The notes under the pieces were generated by a model, which did no database searches, was not told where the DNA came from, and was given only the letters and a program-made list of their open reading frames with translations. Shown piece by piece: positions 1 through 8,945 of a stretch of 64,000 bases of DNA (the first letter of the stretch is position 1; every line of letters begins with the position of its first letter). The stretch is taken from contig NZ_VIRS01000015.1 in the NCBI RefSeq assembly GCF_006912135.1, forward strand, positions 62,001 through 126,000, given 5' to 3'. The translations under genes and the position numbers were made by a program. This DNA comes from Cryptosporangium phraense (GTDB lineage: Bacteria; Actinomycetota; Actinomycetes; Mycobacteriales; Cryptosporangiaceae).

Positions 1-2732
1 GTCTCCCGGCGGTAGAGCTCGGTGCGGTACGTCAGCACGCATCGCACCGACGGCCCGGCGTCCCAGACGTCGAGGCGCACGTCCCGGTTGCTGTGCCGCT
101 CACCGCCCGGCACCGGCAGCAGGGTCGCGTCCAGGCCGTCGAAGCGGAGCTCGGTCTCCCGGGCCGCGTTGATCGAGAACCTCAGCCCGAACCCCTGGTC
201 GGACCGCAGCTCGGGCAGCAGAGCCTTGTAGTGGATGCCGGAGTACTCCTCGACCACCGGGAAGTCGCGGGCCACCCCGAGGCACACCTCGGCGACGCTG
301 CGCGGCGCGCGCAGGTCGAACCGGAGCGGCGCGGTGTGGGTCAGCTCGCCGACGACCGACTCCAGCCGGACGGTGCTGCGCTGCCCCACCGACACCCCGA
401 CCAGCAGGTCGTCCACCCCGGACACCTCGGCCAGGGCCAGCGCGAACACGCTCACCAGCACCGCGAACCGGGTGACGCGATGCTCGTCGGTGAACGCGGT
501 CAGCAGCGCGGACGCGTTCTTCGGCAGGCTGAACGGCACCGCGGCGGCGTCGTAGGTCGGCGACTCCGGCCGCGGCCGCTCGGCCGGGAGCTCCCGGAAC
601 GGGTAGCCGCGCAGGTACCCACGCCAGAACGCGAGGTGCTCGGCCGTCGCGGCCGGGGTCTTGCGGGCCTCCTCCTGGGCGACGTACTCGCGGTACGGCA
701 CCGGCGGCGGCACCTCGCGGCCGGAGTAGGCCGCGGCCAGGTCGTGCAGCAGCACCGGCCCGGACTGGCCGTCGAAGAACAGGTGGTGGGTGACGATCGC
801 CAGCACGCTCTCGTCGGGGCCGAGACGGTGGAGCGCGACCCGGAACGGCCGCTCCCGGGTGACGTCGAACGGGCGCAGCTCGGCGGTGTTCGGCACGTCG
901 TCGAGCGACCGGACGTCGACGACCGGCAGGTCGACCGGCGCGGGCGGATGGACCAGCTGCGCGTCGGGGCCGATCGTGCTCCGCAGCGCCTCGTGGCGCG
1001 CGGCCACCGTCGTGGCCGCGTTACGCAGCGCGGCGACGACCACCGGGCCGCGCAGGTGGACGAGCTGGAGCATCTCGGCGTCGGCCCCGCCGTCCTCGAG
1101 GATCGCCAGCAGGCTCCGCTGGGCGTCCGACAGCGGGACGGTCGTCGTCTCCGGCACGGCGATCGGCGGCGCTGCGCCGGACGCCGTGAGCGAGGCCGCG
1201 AACTCGTGCAGCACCGGGGTGGCCAGCAGCGTCCGCAGCGACGTCGAGTACCCGTGGACGTCCCGGAGCCGGGCGACGATCCGGGTGCCGCTGAGCGAGT
1301 CGCCGCCCTCGGCGAAGAAGTCGGTGTCCCGGCCGACCGGGGTCTTTAGCACCGCGGCCCACACCTCGGCGACCGTGCGTTCCCGGGCGTCCCGGGGTTC
1401 CTCGCCGGTCGGCAGGGCCGCGCGGTCGATCTTCCCGTTCACGGTGAGCGGGATCGCCGGCACGACGTCGACGCGGCCCGGCACCATCGCCGCGGGCAGC
1501 ACGCCGGCCAGCTGCTCCCGCACCGACTCGGCCGCCCCGACCACGTAGGCCACGAGACGCCCGTCGTGCAGCGCGACCGCGGCCTGCCGGACGCCGGGCA
1601 GCGCCAGCAGGGCGCGTTCGATCTCCGCGAGCTCGATCCGGTGGCCCCGGATCTTCACCTGACGATCGAGGCGGCCGAGGAAGTGCAGCTCGCCGCCGTC
1701 GTCCCAGGCCGCGCGGTCTCCGCTCCGGTACCACCGGCCGGGCTCGCCCCAGGGCGCCGGCCCGAACCCCGGCTGGTCGCCCAGGTAGCCGCGGGCGACG
1801 CCGGGCCCGCCGATCCACAGCTCACCGGCCACACCCGGGGACGCGACGACCCGTCCGTCGTCGTCGACCACGCGCAGCAGTGCCCCGGCGGCCGGCCGGC
1901 CGATCGGCGGTAAGCCGTCACGGGCGTACGACCGGAGGTCACCGGTGGCCGTGACCAGCACCGTCGCCTCCGAGGGCCCGTACGCGTTGACGACCGCGGC
2001 CGGGAAGTCGCGGTCGGGCCAGACCCGCAGCACGTCGCCGCCCAGACGCAGGCCCCGCAGCGTCGACGGGCGGCGGCCGAGCGTCAGCAGGGCCTCGCCG
2101 ACCGGCGTCGGCAGCACGCCCTGGGTGATGCGCTCGGCGTCGAGCCGGGCCAGCAGCTCGTCCGGGTCGCGGACGGCCTCGTCGGGGAACGGGACCAGCG
2201 TGGCCCCGGCCGCCAGCGTGCCCCAGATGTCGAGGATCGACGCGTCGAACCCCGGGCCGGTCGTGAACACCACCCGATCGGCGGGCGTGAGCCCGTACTC
2301 GGCGACGTACCAAGCGATGAGGTTGGCCAGGTTGTCGTGCCCGACCGCCACGCTCTTCGGCTCACCCGTCGACCCCGACGTCGAGATGACGTAGGCCAGG
2401 CCGTCGGCGGCGCGCGGCGAAGCGTCCGGACAGGAGTAAGAGGCGGGCAGCACGCGGGAGGTTTGGGCGCTGCGCAGCGCGGACTCGATCCGCGCCGGCG
2501 GGAGCGCCGGATCCAGCGGCAGGAAGGCCGCACCGGCGAGCCAGACGCCCAGCTCCGCGGCCACCAGCTCGGGGCCGCGCGGGAACACCAGACCGACGAT
2601 CTCGCCGGGCCGGACCGCAGCCGCGTAGCGGCGCGCGCGCCGGACCAGCTCGGCGTAGGTGACCTCACCGACCGCGGCCGAATCCGGCGCGACCTCGGCT
2701 CTTCGGATCACCCGCTCGGGAACGCTCTCCAT
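1..2732 (-). CDS. Non-ribosomal peptide synthetase, initiation module A-T-C (partial, 3' end outside window)
   Basis: The leftward frame starts at ATG 2732-2730 and stays open to the window edge (910 codons). An adenylation domain fills residues 1-430: VTYAEL (A1), TSGSTGEPK (A3), NAYGPSEAT (A5), YRSGDRAAW (A7), KIRGHRIELAE (A8) and NGKID (A10). A carrier domain follows with its phosphopantetheine serine in FAEGGDSLSG (about residue 480). A condensation domain then begins, with catalytic HHLFFDG. No C domain precedes the A domain, so this looks like the first module of an assembly line. By eye the specificity positions begin with Asp235 (FDASILD), expected for an alpha-amino acid; the remaining code (roughly DALVRGAVL) matches no specificity I recognise. 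It lies 11 bp after the MFS gene, with GGGAG in front of the ATG. Confidence 0.93.
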   Translation of the reverse strand, partial: MESVPERVIRRAEVAPDSAAVGEVTYAELVRRARRYAAAVRPGEIVGLVFPRGPELVAAELGVWLAGAAFLPLDPALPPARIESALRSAQTSRVLPASYSCPDASPRAADGLAYVISTSGSTGEPKSVAVGHDNLANLIAWYVAEYGLTPADRVVFTTGPGFDASILDIWGTLAAGATLVPFPDEAVRDPDELLARLDAERITQGVLPTPVGEALLTLGRRPSTLRGLRLGGDVLRVWPDRDFPAAVVNAYGPSEATVLVTATGDLRSYARDGLPPIGRPAAGALLRVVDDDGRVVASPGVAGELWIGGPGVARGYLGDQPGFGPAPWGEPGRWYRSGDRAAWDDGGELHFLGRLDRQVKIRGHRIELAEIERALLALPGVRQAAVALHDGRLVAYVVGAAESVREQLAGVLPAAMVPGRVDVVPAIPLTVNGKIDRAALPTGEEPRDARERTVAEVWAAVLKTPVGRDTDFFAEGGDSLSGTRIVARLRDVHGYSTSLRTLLATPVLHEFAASLTASGAAPPIAVPETTTVPLSDAQRSLLAILEDGGADAEMLQLVHLRGPVVVAALRNAATTVAARHEALRSTIGPDAQLVHPPAPVDLPVVDVRSLDDVPNTAELRPFDVTRERPFRVALHRLGPDESVLAIVTHHLFFDGQSGPVLLHDLAAAYSGREVPPPVPYREYVAQEEARKTPAATAEHLAFWRGYLRGYPFRELPAERPRPESPTYDAAAVPFSLPKNASALLTAFTDEHRVTRFAVLVSVFALALAEVSGVDDLLVGVSVGQRSTVRLESVVGELTHTAPLRFDLRAPRSVAEVCLGVARDFPVVEEYSGIHYKALLPELRSDQGFGLRFSINAARETELRFDGLDATLLPVPGGERHSNRDVRLDVWDAGPSVRCVLTYRTELYRRE

Positions 2733-2743
2733 GACCCCACTCC

Positions 2744-3958
2744 CTACTCCGCCGCTACGACGATTTCCTCCGCCCGGGTCCGCGACCCCCACCGCGCGAC
2801 CGGCCCGATCAGCAACCCGAGCACCAGGAAGATCCCGCCGACGATCGCCCAGCCGGGCATTCCCCACCCCAGCACCACCGAGGTGGCCAGAATCGGCCCC
2901 ACGATCCCCTCGACCGACACTCCGAGGGAGAAAACGCCCTGGTACTGGCCCATCAACGCGTCCGGAGCGAGCCCGTAGCTCAGCCCCCACGACGCGGCCC
3001 CGGTCCACAGCTCCCCGAGCGTGAGCAGCACGACCCCGGCCACCAGCAGGGCCACCGCGATTGCGGCCCCGGCCGAGGCGGCCGACCCCAGCAGCAGGCA
3101 GGCCGGCACCAGGACCAGCGCCCCCAGCCGACCGGCCCGCGCCGCTCCCGGCACCGACTCCGCGCCCCCGCTCAACCGCACCTGCAGCACGACCGCGAGC
3201 ACGGTGTTCAGCGCGACCAGCACCCCCACCAGCGCCGCCGGGGCCGACGTCGACCGCACGATCCACAGCGGGAGCGCGATGACCAGCAGGCTGTGGTGCA
3301 GCATCAGCAACCCCGACAGCAACGACGAGGCCAGGTAGGCGGGGTCACGCACCGCGACCCACCCCGGGGAGCCGGGCGAGGCTCCGGCCGACCGCGGGAT
3401 CGCGGCCACGCACACGGCGGCGACCGCGCAGCTCACGACGTACGCACCGAGCAGCGCCAGGTAGGCCGGCCGGGTGTCGAGCTGCAGCGGGACCGCGGCC
3501 GCCAACGCGCCCAGCGCGGCCCCGGTGTTGAACACCGCGCGCTGCTGCGCTTTGAAGCGCACCCGTCCGTCGCTCCCGGCCACCCGGCTCACGAGGACGC
3601 TGCGCGCGACCCAGCACCCGCGGTCGACGAACGTCACCGCGGTCAGCACGACGACGAACATCGGCGCCGACCGCACGAACGCGTAGCCCACGAGCAGCAC
3701 GGCCTGGACGACGAACAGCCACAGCGTCAGCGTCCGCGGGTCGATCGAGTCGCACAGCCGGCCGAACAGCAGCGGGCCGGCCAGCGCGACGACCCCGGCG
3801 ACGGCCAGCCCGGCCCCGACGACCTTCGGGTCCAGGTGCACGAACCGCACGAAGAACAGGCCGCTCGCGGTGACGAACGCGGCGAAGCCGAACGAACTGA
3901 CCAGCGTGGCCAACGTCAGCGCGCGTTCCGGCCCGGACGCCGGCCAGAGTTCTCTCAT
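2744..3958 (-). CDS. MFS transporter, probable exporter of the NRPS product
   Basis: This 404-residue protein has about twelve hydrophobic helices and the MFS loop motif GRLCDSIDPR between TM2 and TM3. Its length is normal for a 12-TM major facilitator. It lies between a PF04672 methyltransferase (44 bp upstream) and the NRPS (11 bp downstream) on the same strand, so the three are probably co-transcribed. Export of, or self-resistance to, the peptide product is the likely role; this is inferred from position only. No extra domain is visible. Confidence 0.8.
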   Translation of the reverse strand: MRELWPASGPERALTLATLVSSFGFAAFVTASGLFFVRFVHLDPKVVGAGLAVAGVVALAGPLLFGRLCDSIDPRTLTLWLFVVQAVLLVGYAFVRSAPMFVVVLTAVTFVDRGCWVARSVLVSRVAGSDGRVRFKAQQRAVFNTGAALGALAAAVPLQLDTRPAYLALLGAYVVSCAVAAVCVAAIPRSAGASPGSPGWVAVRDPAYLASSLLSGLLMLHHSLLVIALPLWIVRSTSAPAALVGVLVALNTVLAVVLQVRLSGGAESVPGAARAGRLGALVLVPACLLLGSAASAGAAIAVALLVAGVVLLTLGELWTGAASWGLSYGLAPDALMGQYQGVFSLGVSVEGIVGPILATSVVLGWGMPGWAIVGGIFLVLGLLIGPVARWGSRTRAEEIVVAAE

Positions 3959-4001
3959 CGCCCCCAGACTGCGGGAGCGGCCTTGCGGAAAGCTTGTGCG
4001 G

Positions 4002-4793
4002 TCAGGGCTTGTGGGCGACCGCCCCGTCGGCGGCGATGTCGGCGGCCGAGGGACGCGGGCCGGTCTCGTCCTCGGCGCGCCACTCGGAGATCGACACCAG
4101 GCCGGGTGGAACCAGCTCGAGCCCCTCGAAGTACCGCGCCACCTCGGCGCGGGACCGCATCTCGAACGGCACCCGGCCGACGTCGGTGAGCCCCTCGGCC
4201 TGCTGCTTGGGCAGGTAGTCGTCGACCGCGTGGGTGACCGCGAGGAAGCTGCCCGGCGGCAGCGCGTCGACCAGCGTCCGGACGTGCTCGTAGGGTTGGT
4301 CGCTGTCTTTCATGAAGTGCAGCAGCGCGATCAGCATCAGCCCGATCGGCTGGGAGAAGTCGAGGATCTCGCGGGCCTGGGACAGGATCGTCTCCGGATC
4401 CCGGAAGTCGGCCTGCAGGTAGGCCGTGGCCCCGGCGTCGGTGCTGGTCAGCAACGCGCGGGCGTGGACGAGGACGATCGGGTCGTTGTCGACGTAGACG
4501 ATCCGCGCGTCGGGCGTGAGCGACTGGGCGACCTCGTGCGTGTTGTTCGCGGTCGGGATGCCGGTGCCGATGTCGAGGAACTGCCGGATCCCGGCCTCGC
4601 GGGCCAGGTACGTGACCGCACGGCGGAGGAACTTCCGGTTCTCGACCGCCCACAGCTTGATCGTCGGGAACGCGGCGATCACCGCGTCGCCGGACTCGCG
4701 GTCGGCCGCGAAGTTGTCCTTCCCGCCGAGCCAGTAGTCGTACCGCCGGGCCGGGTGGGGCACCGAGGTGTCGATCGACAGGCCGTCCGTCAT
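4002..4793 (-). CDS. SAM-dependent methyltransferase, PF04672 (DUF574) family, copy 1
   Basis: The protein (263 residues) has the family's N-terminal signature PHPARRYDYWLGGKDNFAAD, a Rossmann SAM-binding motif FLDIGTGIPT and the acidic-loop residues YVDNDP. An upstream GTG (4814) is in frame, but the ATG at 4793 is preferred: it matches where family members begin and lies 7 nt after a TAGGGT -10 box, as in leaderless transcripts. It heads the MFS-NRPS operon and could methylate the peptide or a precursor. The family is greatly expanded in actinomycetes and mostly uncharacterised. Two further copies lie at 14381-15187 and 58686-59435. Confidence 0.88.
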   Translation of the reverse strand: MTDGLSIDTSVPHPARRYDYWLGGKDNFAADRESGDAVIAAFPTIKLWAVENRKFLRRAVTYLAREAGIRQFLDIGTGIPTANNTHEVAQSLTPDARIVYVDNDPIVLVHARALLTSTDAGATAYLQADFRDPETILSQAREILDFSQPIGLMLIALLHFMKDSDQPYEHVRTLVDALPPGSFLAVTHAVDDYLPKQQAEGLTDVGRVPFEMRSRAEVARYFEGLELVPPGLVSISEWRAEDETGPRPSAADIAADGAVAHKP

Positions 4794-4800
4794 GGCGCCC

Positions 4801-4829
4801 ACCCTAGTGCTCACGCTGAGCGACGGTCA
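4801..4829 (-). promoter_or_regulatory. Probable promoter of the methyltransferase-MFS-NRPS operon (leaderless start)
   Basis: On the minus strand TGACCG (4829-4824) and TAGGGT (4806-4801) are separated by 17 bp. The TAGGGT ends 7 nt before the ATG at 4793. This is the geometry of actinobacterial promoters that make leaderless mRNA, and it supports the shorter start of the methyltransferase. Prediction by eye only. Confidence 0.45.
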
Positions 4830-4852
4830 TCCGGCTCCCCTGTGGACGACCT

Positions 4853-4880
4853 CTTGCCCCCGGCAACGAGTTGGTATAGA
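4853..4880 (+). promoter_or_regulatory. Possible promoter of the permease-ligase-hydrolase operon
   Basis: A CTTGCC hexamer (4853-4858) and TATAGA (4875-4880), 16 bp apart, precede the permease GTG at 4925, which has GAGGAG as ribosome binding site. This is the only recognisable -35/-10 pair in the 130-bp gap to the divergent methyltransferase. Spacing is slightly short and the call is tentative. Confidence 0.3.
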
Positions 4881-4924
4881 CCTGCGTCGTCGCGCGTGAG
4901 GTACCGGTTGACGAGGAGTGACCC

Positions 4925-6376
4925 GTGGCTGGTGAGGGTCCGCGGCTCGGCCGCGAATTGAGCATCTGGGAGGCCGTCGGAATCTCCGTCGCCCTCATGG
5001 CGCCGTCGATGGCGGCGAACATCAATCCACAAGGCATGGTGGGCAGCGTCGGGCGGGCCGTGCCGCTCACGTTCGCGCTGGCCACCGTCGGCGTCCTGCT
5101 CGTCGCGTACACGTTCGTGCGCCTGACTCAGAAGTTCCACCACTCGGGGTCCGTGTACGGCTTCGTCGGGGCGACGCTGGGCGCGCGCCCGGGTGTCGTC
5201 GCCGGTTGGGGCCTGCTCGGGACATATCTCTTCTACGCCGTGGTCACGTCCACGGCGTCGGCCCGGTTCCTCGTGTCGTTCCTCGACGGCACCGGTCTCT
5301 GGGACTCGCCGCCGGACTGGATCGTGCTGCCTCTCGTCGGCCTGGTGCTGCTGGGCGTGCTCTGGCTGACGATCTCGCCGATCCGGCTCGGCACCCGCGT
5401 GCTGCTGATCGTCGAGGCGTCGACGGTCGCGCTGATCCTGATCGTCGCGGTCGTCGTGCTGGTGAAGGTGAGCGGCGACGGCAAGTTCACGACGTCGCCG
5501 TTCACGGTGGCGCCGGGCACCGACACCAGCGCGCTGTTCCTCGGCGTCGTGTTCGGGTTCCTGTCGTTCGCCGGTTTCGAGGCGGCGGCCACGCTGGGTG
5601 AGGAGACCCGGCAGCCGCGCCGGGACATCCCGCGGGCGATCCTCGGCACCGCGATCTTCGGTGGCGTCTACTTCGTGTTCGTCACCTGGGTCGAGGTGAT
5701 GGGCTTCGGCACCTCGTCCGACGGGCTGGCCGCGTTCGGATCCTCCGGATCCCTCTTCGGCGACCTGGGAACCCGGTACGTCGGGGCCTGGCTCGGCGAC
5801 CTCATCAGCCTCGGCGCGGCGATCAGCGCGTTCGGGTGCGCGCTCGCCTGCGCCGTCGGCGCGTCGCGCCTGCTGTTCGCGATGGCTCGGGACGGTCTGG
5901 CGCCCGCCCCTCTCGCCCGGGTCTCTCCGGTGAGGCGGACGCCTATCGGCGCGGCAGTGGGGGTCGTGCTGGCGGCCGCGGTGATCGAGGTGCTGCTGTG
6001 GCTGGTCTACCGGGACGGGTCCGACACGTCGCTCGCGGTCTTCGTCGCGGCCGGGGTGATCGGTACGTTGGTGCTGCTCGTGGTGTATGTCCTGGCTTCG
6101 GTGGGAGTGATCCGATTGCTGTTCGTCGGCCGTGACCCGCGCGTGCGGACGTGGGAGGTGATCATCCCGGTCGCCGGGCTGATCGTGCTGGGCTACACGC
6201 TCTACCGCAACGTGATCCCGCTGCCCGAGGGCAAGAGCCTGGTGGCACCGGCGGTGGCCGCGGTCTGGCTGCTGGTCGGGCTGGTGGCCGTGCTGGCCGC
6301 CCCGCGTCTGACCCGGCGGGCCGGTGCGGCGCTGACCGCCGACGAGGGCCTCACGGCGGCGAAGGAGCGGGTGTGA
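4925..6376 (+). CDS. APC-superfamily amino acid/amine permease
   Basis: This 483-residue protein has about twelve hydrophobic helices, and its first helix carries the APC-type opening ISVALMAPSMAANINPQG. A central stretch EAAATLGEETRQPRRDIPRA matches the conserved cytoplasmic loop of this superfamily. The GTG start at 4925 follows GAGGAG. The stop overlaps the GTG of the glutamine-synthetase-like gene by 4 bp, so import and ligation are translationally coupled. The substrate is probably an amino acid or a primary amine that the next enzyme gamma-glutamylates; that is inferred from context. Confidence 0.88.
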   Translation: MAGEGPRLGRELSIWEAVGISVALMAPSMAANINPQGMVGSVGRAVPLTFALATVGVLLVAYTFVRLTQKFHHSGSVYGFVGATLGARPGVVAGWGLLGTYLFYAVVTSTASARFLVSFLDGTGLWDSPPDWIVLPLVGLVLLGVLWLTISPIRLGTRVLLIVEASTVALILIVAVVVLVKVSGDGKFTTSPFTVAPGTDTSALFLGVVFGFLSFAGFEAAATLGEETRQPRRDIPRAILGTAIFGGVYFVFVTWVEVMGFGTSSDGLAAFGSSGSLFGDLGTRYVGAWLGDLISLGAAISAFGCALACAVGASRLLFAMARDGLAPAPLARVSPVRRTPIGAAVGVVLAAAVIEVLLWLVYRDGSDTSLAVFVAAGVIGTLVLLVVYVLASVGVIRLLFVGRDPRVRTWEVIIPVAGLIVLGYTLYRNVIPLPEGKSLVAPAVAAVWLLVGLVAVLAAPRLTRRAGAALTADEGLTAAKERV

Positions 6377-7743
6377 CATCGGCGAGCCCGGCCCCCGATG
6401 ACCGGGCTCGGGCGCAGCAGATCGCACACGAGCTGCCGTCGCTGGGGGTGCACGGCGTCGCGCTGACCTACGTCGACACCGCGGGCATCACCCGGGTGAA
6501 GGCGGTGCCGGTCTCGGCGCTGGGCTCGGCGGTGCGGTGGGGCGTCGGCATGTCCCCGGTGTTCGACCTGTTCCTGGCCGACGACTCGATCGTCGGCACC
6601 GACAAGCAGGGCGGCCCCGATGGCGACCTGCGGCTCTACCCGGACCTCGACCAGCTGACCGTGCTGGCCGCCCAGCCCGGCTGGGCCTGGGCGCCGGTCG
6701 ACCGGCTGACCCAGGAGGGCGTCCCGCACGTCAACTGCTCGCGGTCGCTGCTGCGCCGGGTCGTCGACGAGGCGGCCGGGCGCGGGCTGTCGATCCGGGC
6801 CGCGGTCGAGATCGAGTTCGTGCTCGACCGCGGGGACGGGCCGTCGTTCGAGCCCGCGTGTTCCGGGCCCGCGTACGGGATGACCCGGCTGGTCGAGCAG
6901 AGCGAGTTCTGCGCCGAGGTGCTCGCGGCGATGGCCGCCCAGGGCGTCGACGTCGACCAGGTCCATCCGGAGTACGCGCCGGGGCAGTTCGAGATCTCGG
7001 TCGGGGCCACCGATCCGGTGGCCGCGGCCGACCGGTCGGTGCTGGTCCGGCAGACGCTCCGGGCGCTGGCGCGCAAGTACGGCCTGCGGATCTCGTTCTC
7101 GCCGTCGGTGCTGGCCGGGGGCGTGGGCAACGGCGGCCACGTGCACCTCTCGCTGTGGCGGGGCGGCGCGAACCTGCACGGCACCGGTGACCGCCGGTAC
7201 GGGATGACGCCGGACGCCGAGGCGTTCGCGGCCGGGATCCTGGAGGCGCTGCCCGCGCTGGCCGCGGTGAACACGCCCAGCCCGGCCAGCTTCCTGCGGC
7301 TGCAGCCGTCGCACTGGGCCGGCGTCTACGCCTGCTGGGGGCACGAGACCCGGGAGGCGGCACTGCGGGTCGTGACCGGGACGACCGGCGTACGCGAGCG
7401 GGCGTCGAACCTCGAGGTGAAGTGCGTCGACCTGGCCGCGAACCCGTACCTGGTGTTCGCCGGGCTGCTGTCGGCCGGGCTGGACGGCGTGGACCGGGGG
7501 CTCGAACTGCCCGAGGAGGTCACCGGGGATCCGTCGCGGTTCTCGGCGTCCGAGTTGGCGTCGCGCGGGATCACGCCGCTGCCGACCACGATGGACGCGT
7601 CCCTGGCCGCGTTCACGGCCGACGCGAAGCGCTGGGGCGACCTGCTCGCGGACGCGATCGTGGCGGTGCGCCGGGGCGAGGAGGCCCGGATGGAGGGGCG
7701 CTCGCCGGACGAGGTCGCCGAGGCCTACCGGTGGGTCTATTGA
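6373..7743 (+). CDS. Glutamine synthetase family protein (probable gamma-glutamyl-amine ligase)
   Basis: This 456-residue protein is of GlnA-like length. The metal-binding glutamates are present: EIEFVL, and HPEYAPGQFEI with two Glu. The glutamate/ATP-site segment NGGHVHLSL, the active-site arginine segment FLRLQPSHWAGVY and the C-terminal EVKCVDLAANPYL are also there, so the ATP-grasp core looks active. The adenylylation loop of housekeeping GlnA is not recognisable. Similar proteins in Streptomyces (GlnA3, GlnA4) glutamylate polyamines or ethanolamine. Coupling to a permease and two amidohydrolases points to catabolism of an imported amine rather than ammonium assimilation. The start is GTG 6373 (GTGA overlap). 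Confidence 0.85.
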   Translation: MTSASPAPDDRARAQQIAHELPSLGVHGVALTYVDTAGITRVKAVPVSALGSAVRWGVGMSPVFDLFLADDSIVGTDKQGGPDGDLRLYPDLDQLTVLAAQPGWAWAPVDRLTQEGVPHVNCSRSLLRRVVDEAAGRGLSIRAAVEIEFVLDRGDGPSFEPACSGPAYGMTRLVEQSEFCAEVLAAMAAQGVDVDQVHPEYAPGQFEISVGATDPVAAADRSVLVRQTLRALARKYGLRISFSPSVLAGGVGNGGHVHLSLWRGGANLHGTGDRRYGMTPDAEAFAAGILEALPALAAVNTPSPASFLRLQPSHWAGVYACWGHETREAALRVVTGTTGVRERASNLEVKCVDLAANPYLVFAGLLSAGLDGVDRGLELPEEVTGDPSRFSASELASRGITPLPTTMDASLAAFTADAKRWGDLLADAIVAVRRGEEARMEGRSPDEVAEAYRWVY

Positions 7744-8945
7744 GTACGTATCCGCTGGTGGATCACCACTGCCACGGGGTGGTGACCCGGGACCTGGATC
7801 GCGCCGGGCTCGAGGCGCTGCTCAGCGAGGGTGGCGCGCCGGCCGACGGGGAGTCGAACTTCGACACGCCGCTCGGGCTGGCGATCCGGCGGCACTGTGC
7901 GCCGCTGCTCGATCTGCCGGTGCACGCGCCGGTGGCGGAGTATCTGGAGCGGCGGGCGTCGCTCGGGGCCGAGGAGGTGGCTCGGCGTTTTCTCGGGGCG
8001 ACCGGGACGGCGCGGTATCTCGTCGACACCGGGTTCAACGCGTCGGGGCTGACGTCTCCGGCGGAGTTGGCGGTGCTGGGCGGGGGTTCGGCGTCGGAGA
8101 TCGTGCGGTTGGAGTCGGTGGCCGAGGCGGTGGCGGCGGCCGGGGTCGAGCCGTCGGAGTTCGGGGACGTCTTCCGTTCCTCGCTCGCCCGGGTCGTGGC
8201 GGAGGTGGGGGCGGTCGGGGTGAAGTCGGTGGCGGCCTACCGGACCGGGTTCCGGCTCGACCCGTCGCCGCCGAGTCCGGCGGAGGTGTCGGCCGCGGCG
8301 GCGCGGTGGCTGTGGTCCCGTGGGGCTGGTGACGGCGGAGCCGCCGGAGCCGGCGGGGCTGATGGTGGCGGGGCCGGCGGAGCCGGCGGCGGCGGGGGCG
8401 GTGGCGGCGAAGCCGTCGGAGGCGGCGGGGGCGGGTGGCGGTTGGCCGAGCCGGTGTTGCAGCGGATGACGTTGGAGGCGGCGATCGAGCTCGGGCTGCC
8501 GATCCAGTTCCATGTGGGCTTCGGCGACAGCGACATCCGGATGACCGAGGTCGACCCGACGCTGCTGTCGGACTGGATCCGGCGCCACCGGGTGCCGGTG
8601 ATGCTGCTGCACTGCTGGCCGTTCCAGCGCCAGGCGTCGTTCCTCGCCCACGTGTTCCCGAACGTCTACGTCGACGTCGGGCTGGCGCTGCACTACGTCG
8701 GGCCGCGGCGGGGCGTCGAGGTGCTCGCCGAGGTCGCCGAGGTGACCCCGTTCAGCCGACTGCTGTACTCGTCGGACGCGTACGGGGCGCCCGAGCTGTA
8801 CGCGCTCGGTGCGCACGGCTTCAGGGTCGCACTGGAGGCCCTGCTGACCGATCGCGTCGAGAGTGGCGAGTGGTCGGCGTCCGACGCGGACCGGATCGGC
8901 CACCTGATCGCGCACGGCAACGCGGAACGCGTCTACCGGCTGTGA
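7731..8945 (+). CDS. Amidohydrolase (Amidohydro_2 type) with Gly-rich insertion
   Basis: The metal-dependent TIM-barrel hydrolase (about 404 residues) has DHHCHG near its N-terminus, a strand histidine in IQFHVGFGD, another in LLHCWP, and the terminal aspartate in YSSDAYG. The start is uncertain: GTG 7731, or TTG 7740 overlapping the preceding stop. Residues about 196-235 (nt 8316-8445) form a Gly/Ala tract with very few other residues, between the Pro-Ser region and the RLAEPVLQR helix, which homologous folds would not need. In fungi an amidohydrolase is fused to a glutamine-synthetase domain (FluG type); here the two are adjacent genes. It probably cleaves the product of, or a substrate for, the ligase. 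Confidence 0.82.
   Translation: MGLLSTYPLVDHHCHGVVTRDLDRAGLEALLSEGGAPADGESNFDTPLGLAIRRHCAPLLDLPVHAPVAEYLERRASLGAEEVARRFLGATGTARYLVDTGFNASGLTSPAELAVLGGGSASEIVRLESVAEAVAAAGVEPSEFGDVFRSSLARVVAEVGAVGVKSVAAYRTGFRLDPSPPSPAEVSAAAARWLWSRGAGDGGAAGAGGADGGGAGGAGGGGGGGGEAVGGGGGGWRLAEPVLQRMTLEAAIELGLPIQFHVGFGDSDIRMTEVDPTLLSDWIRRHRVPVMLLHCWPFQRQASFLAHVFPNVYVDVGLALHYVGPRRGVEVLAEVAEVTPFSRLLYSSDAYGAPELYALGAHGFRVALEALLTDRVESGEWSASDADRIGHLIAHGNAERVYRL
8316..8445 (+). repeat. GGC/GGA-rich low-complexity tract inside the amidohydrolase gene
   Basis: Runs of GGCGGN and GGNGCC-like units encode nearly pure glycine/alanine with a few Asp and Glu. The frame is kept on both sides. It looks like an in-frame simple-sequence expansion in a surface loop. 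Confidence 0.7.

Noticed and set aside
4811-6427. Minus-strand frame of 538 codons opposite the APC permease
   Set aside because: The translation is Arg/His/Gln/Asp-rich shadow sequence; the plus-strand protein is a clear 12-helix permease.
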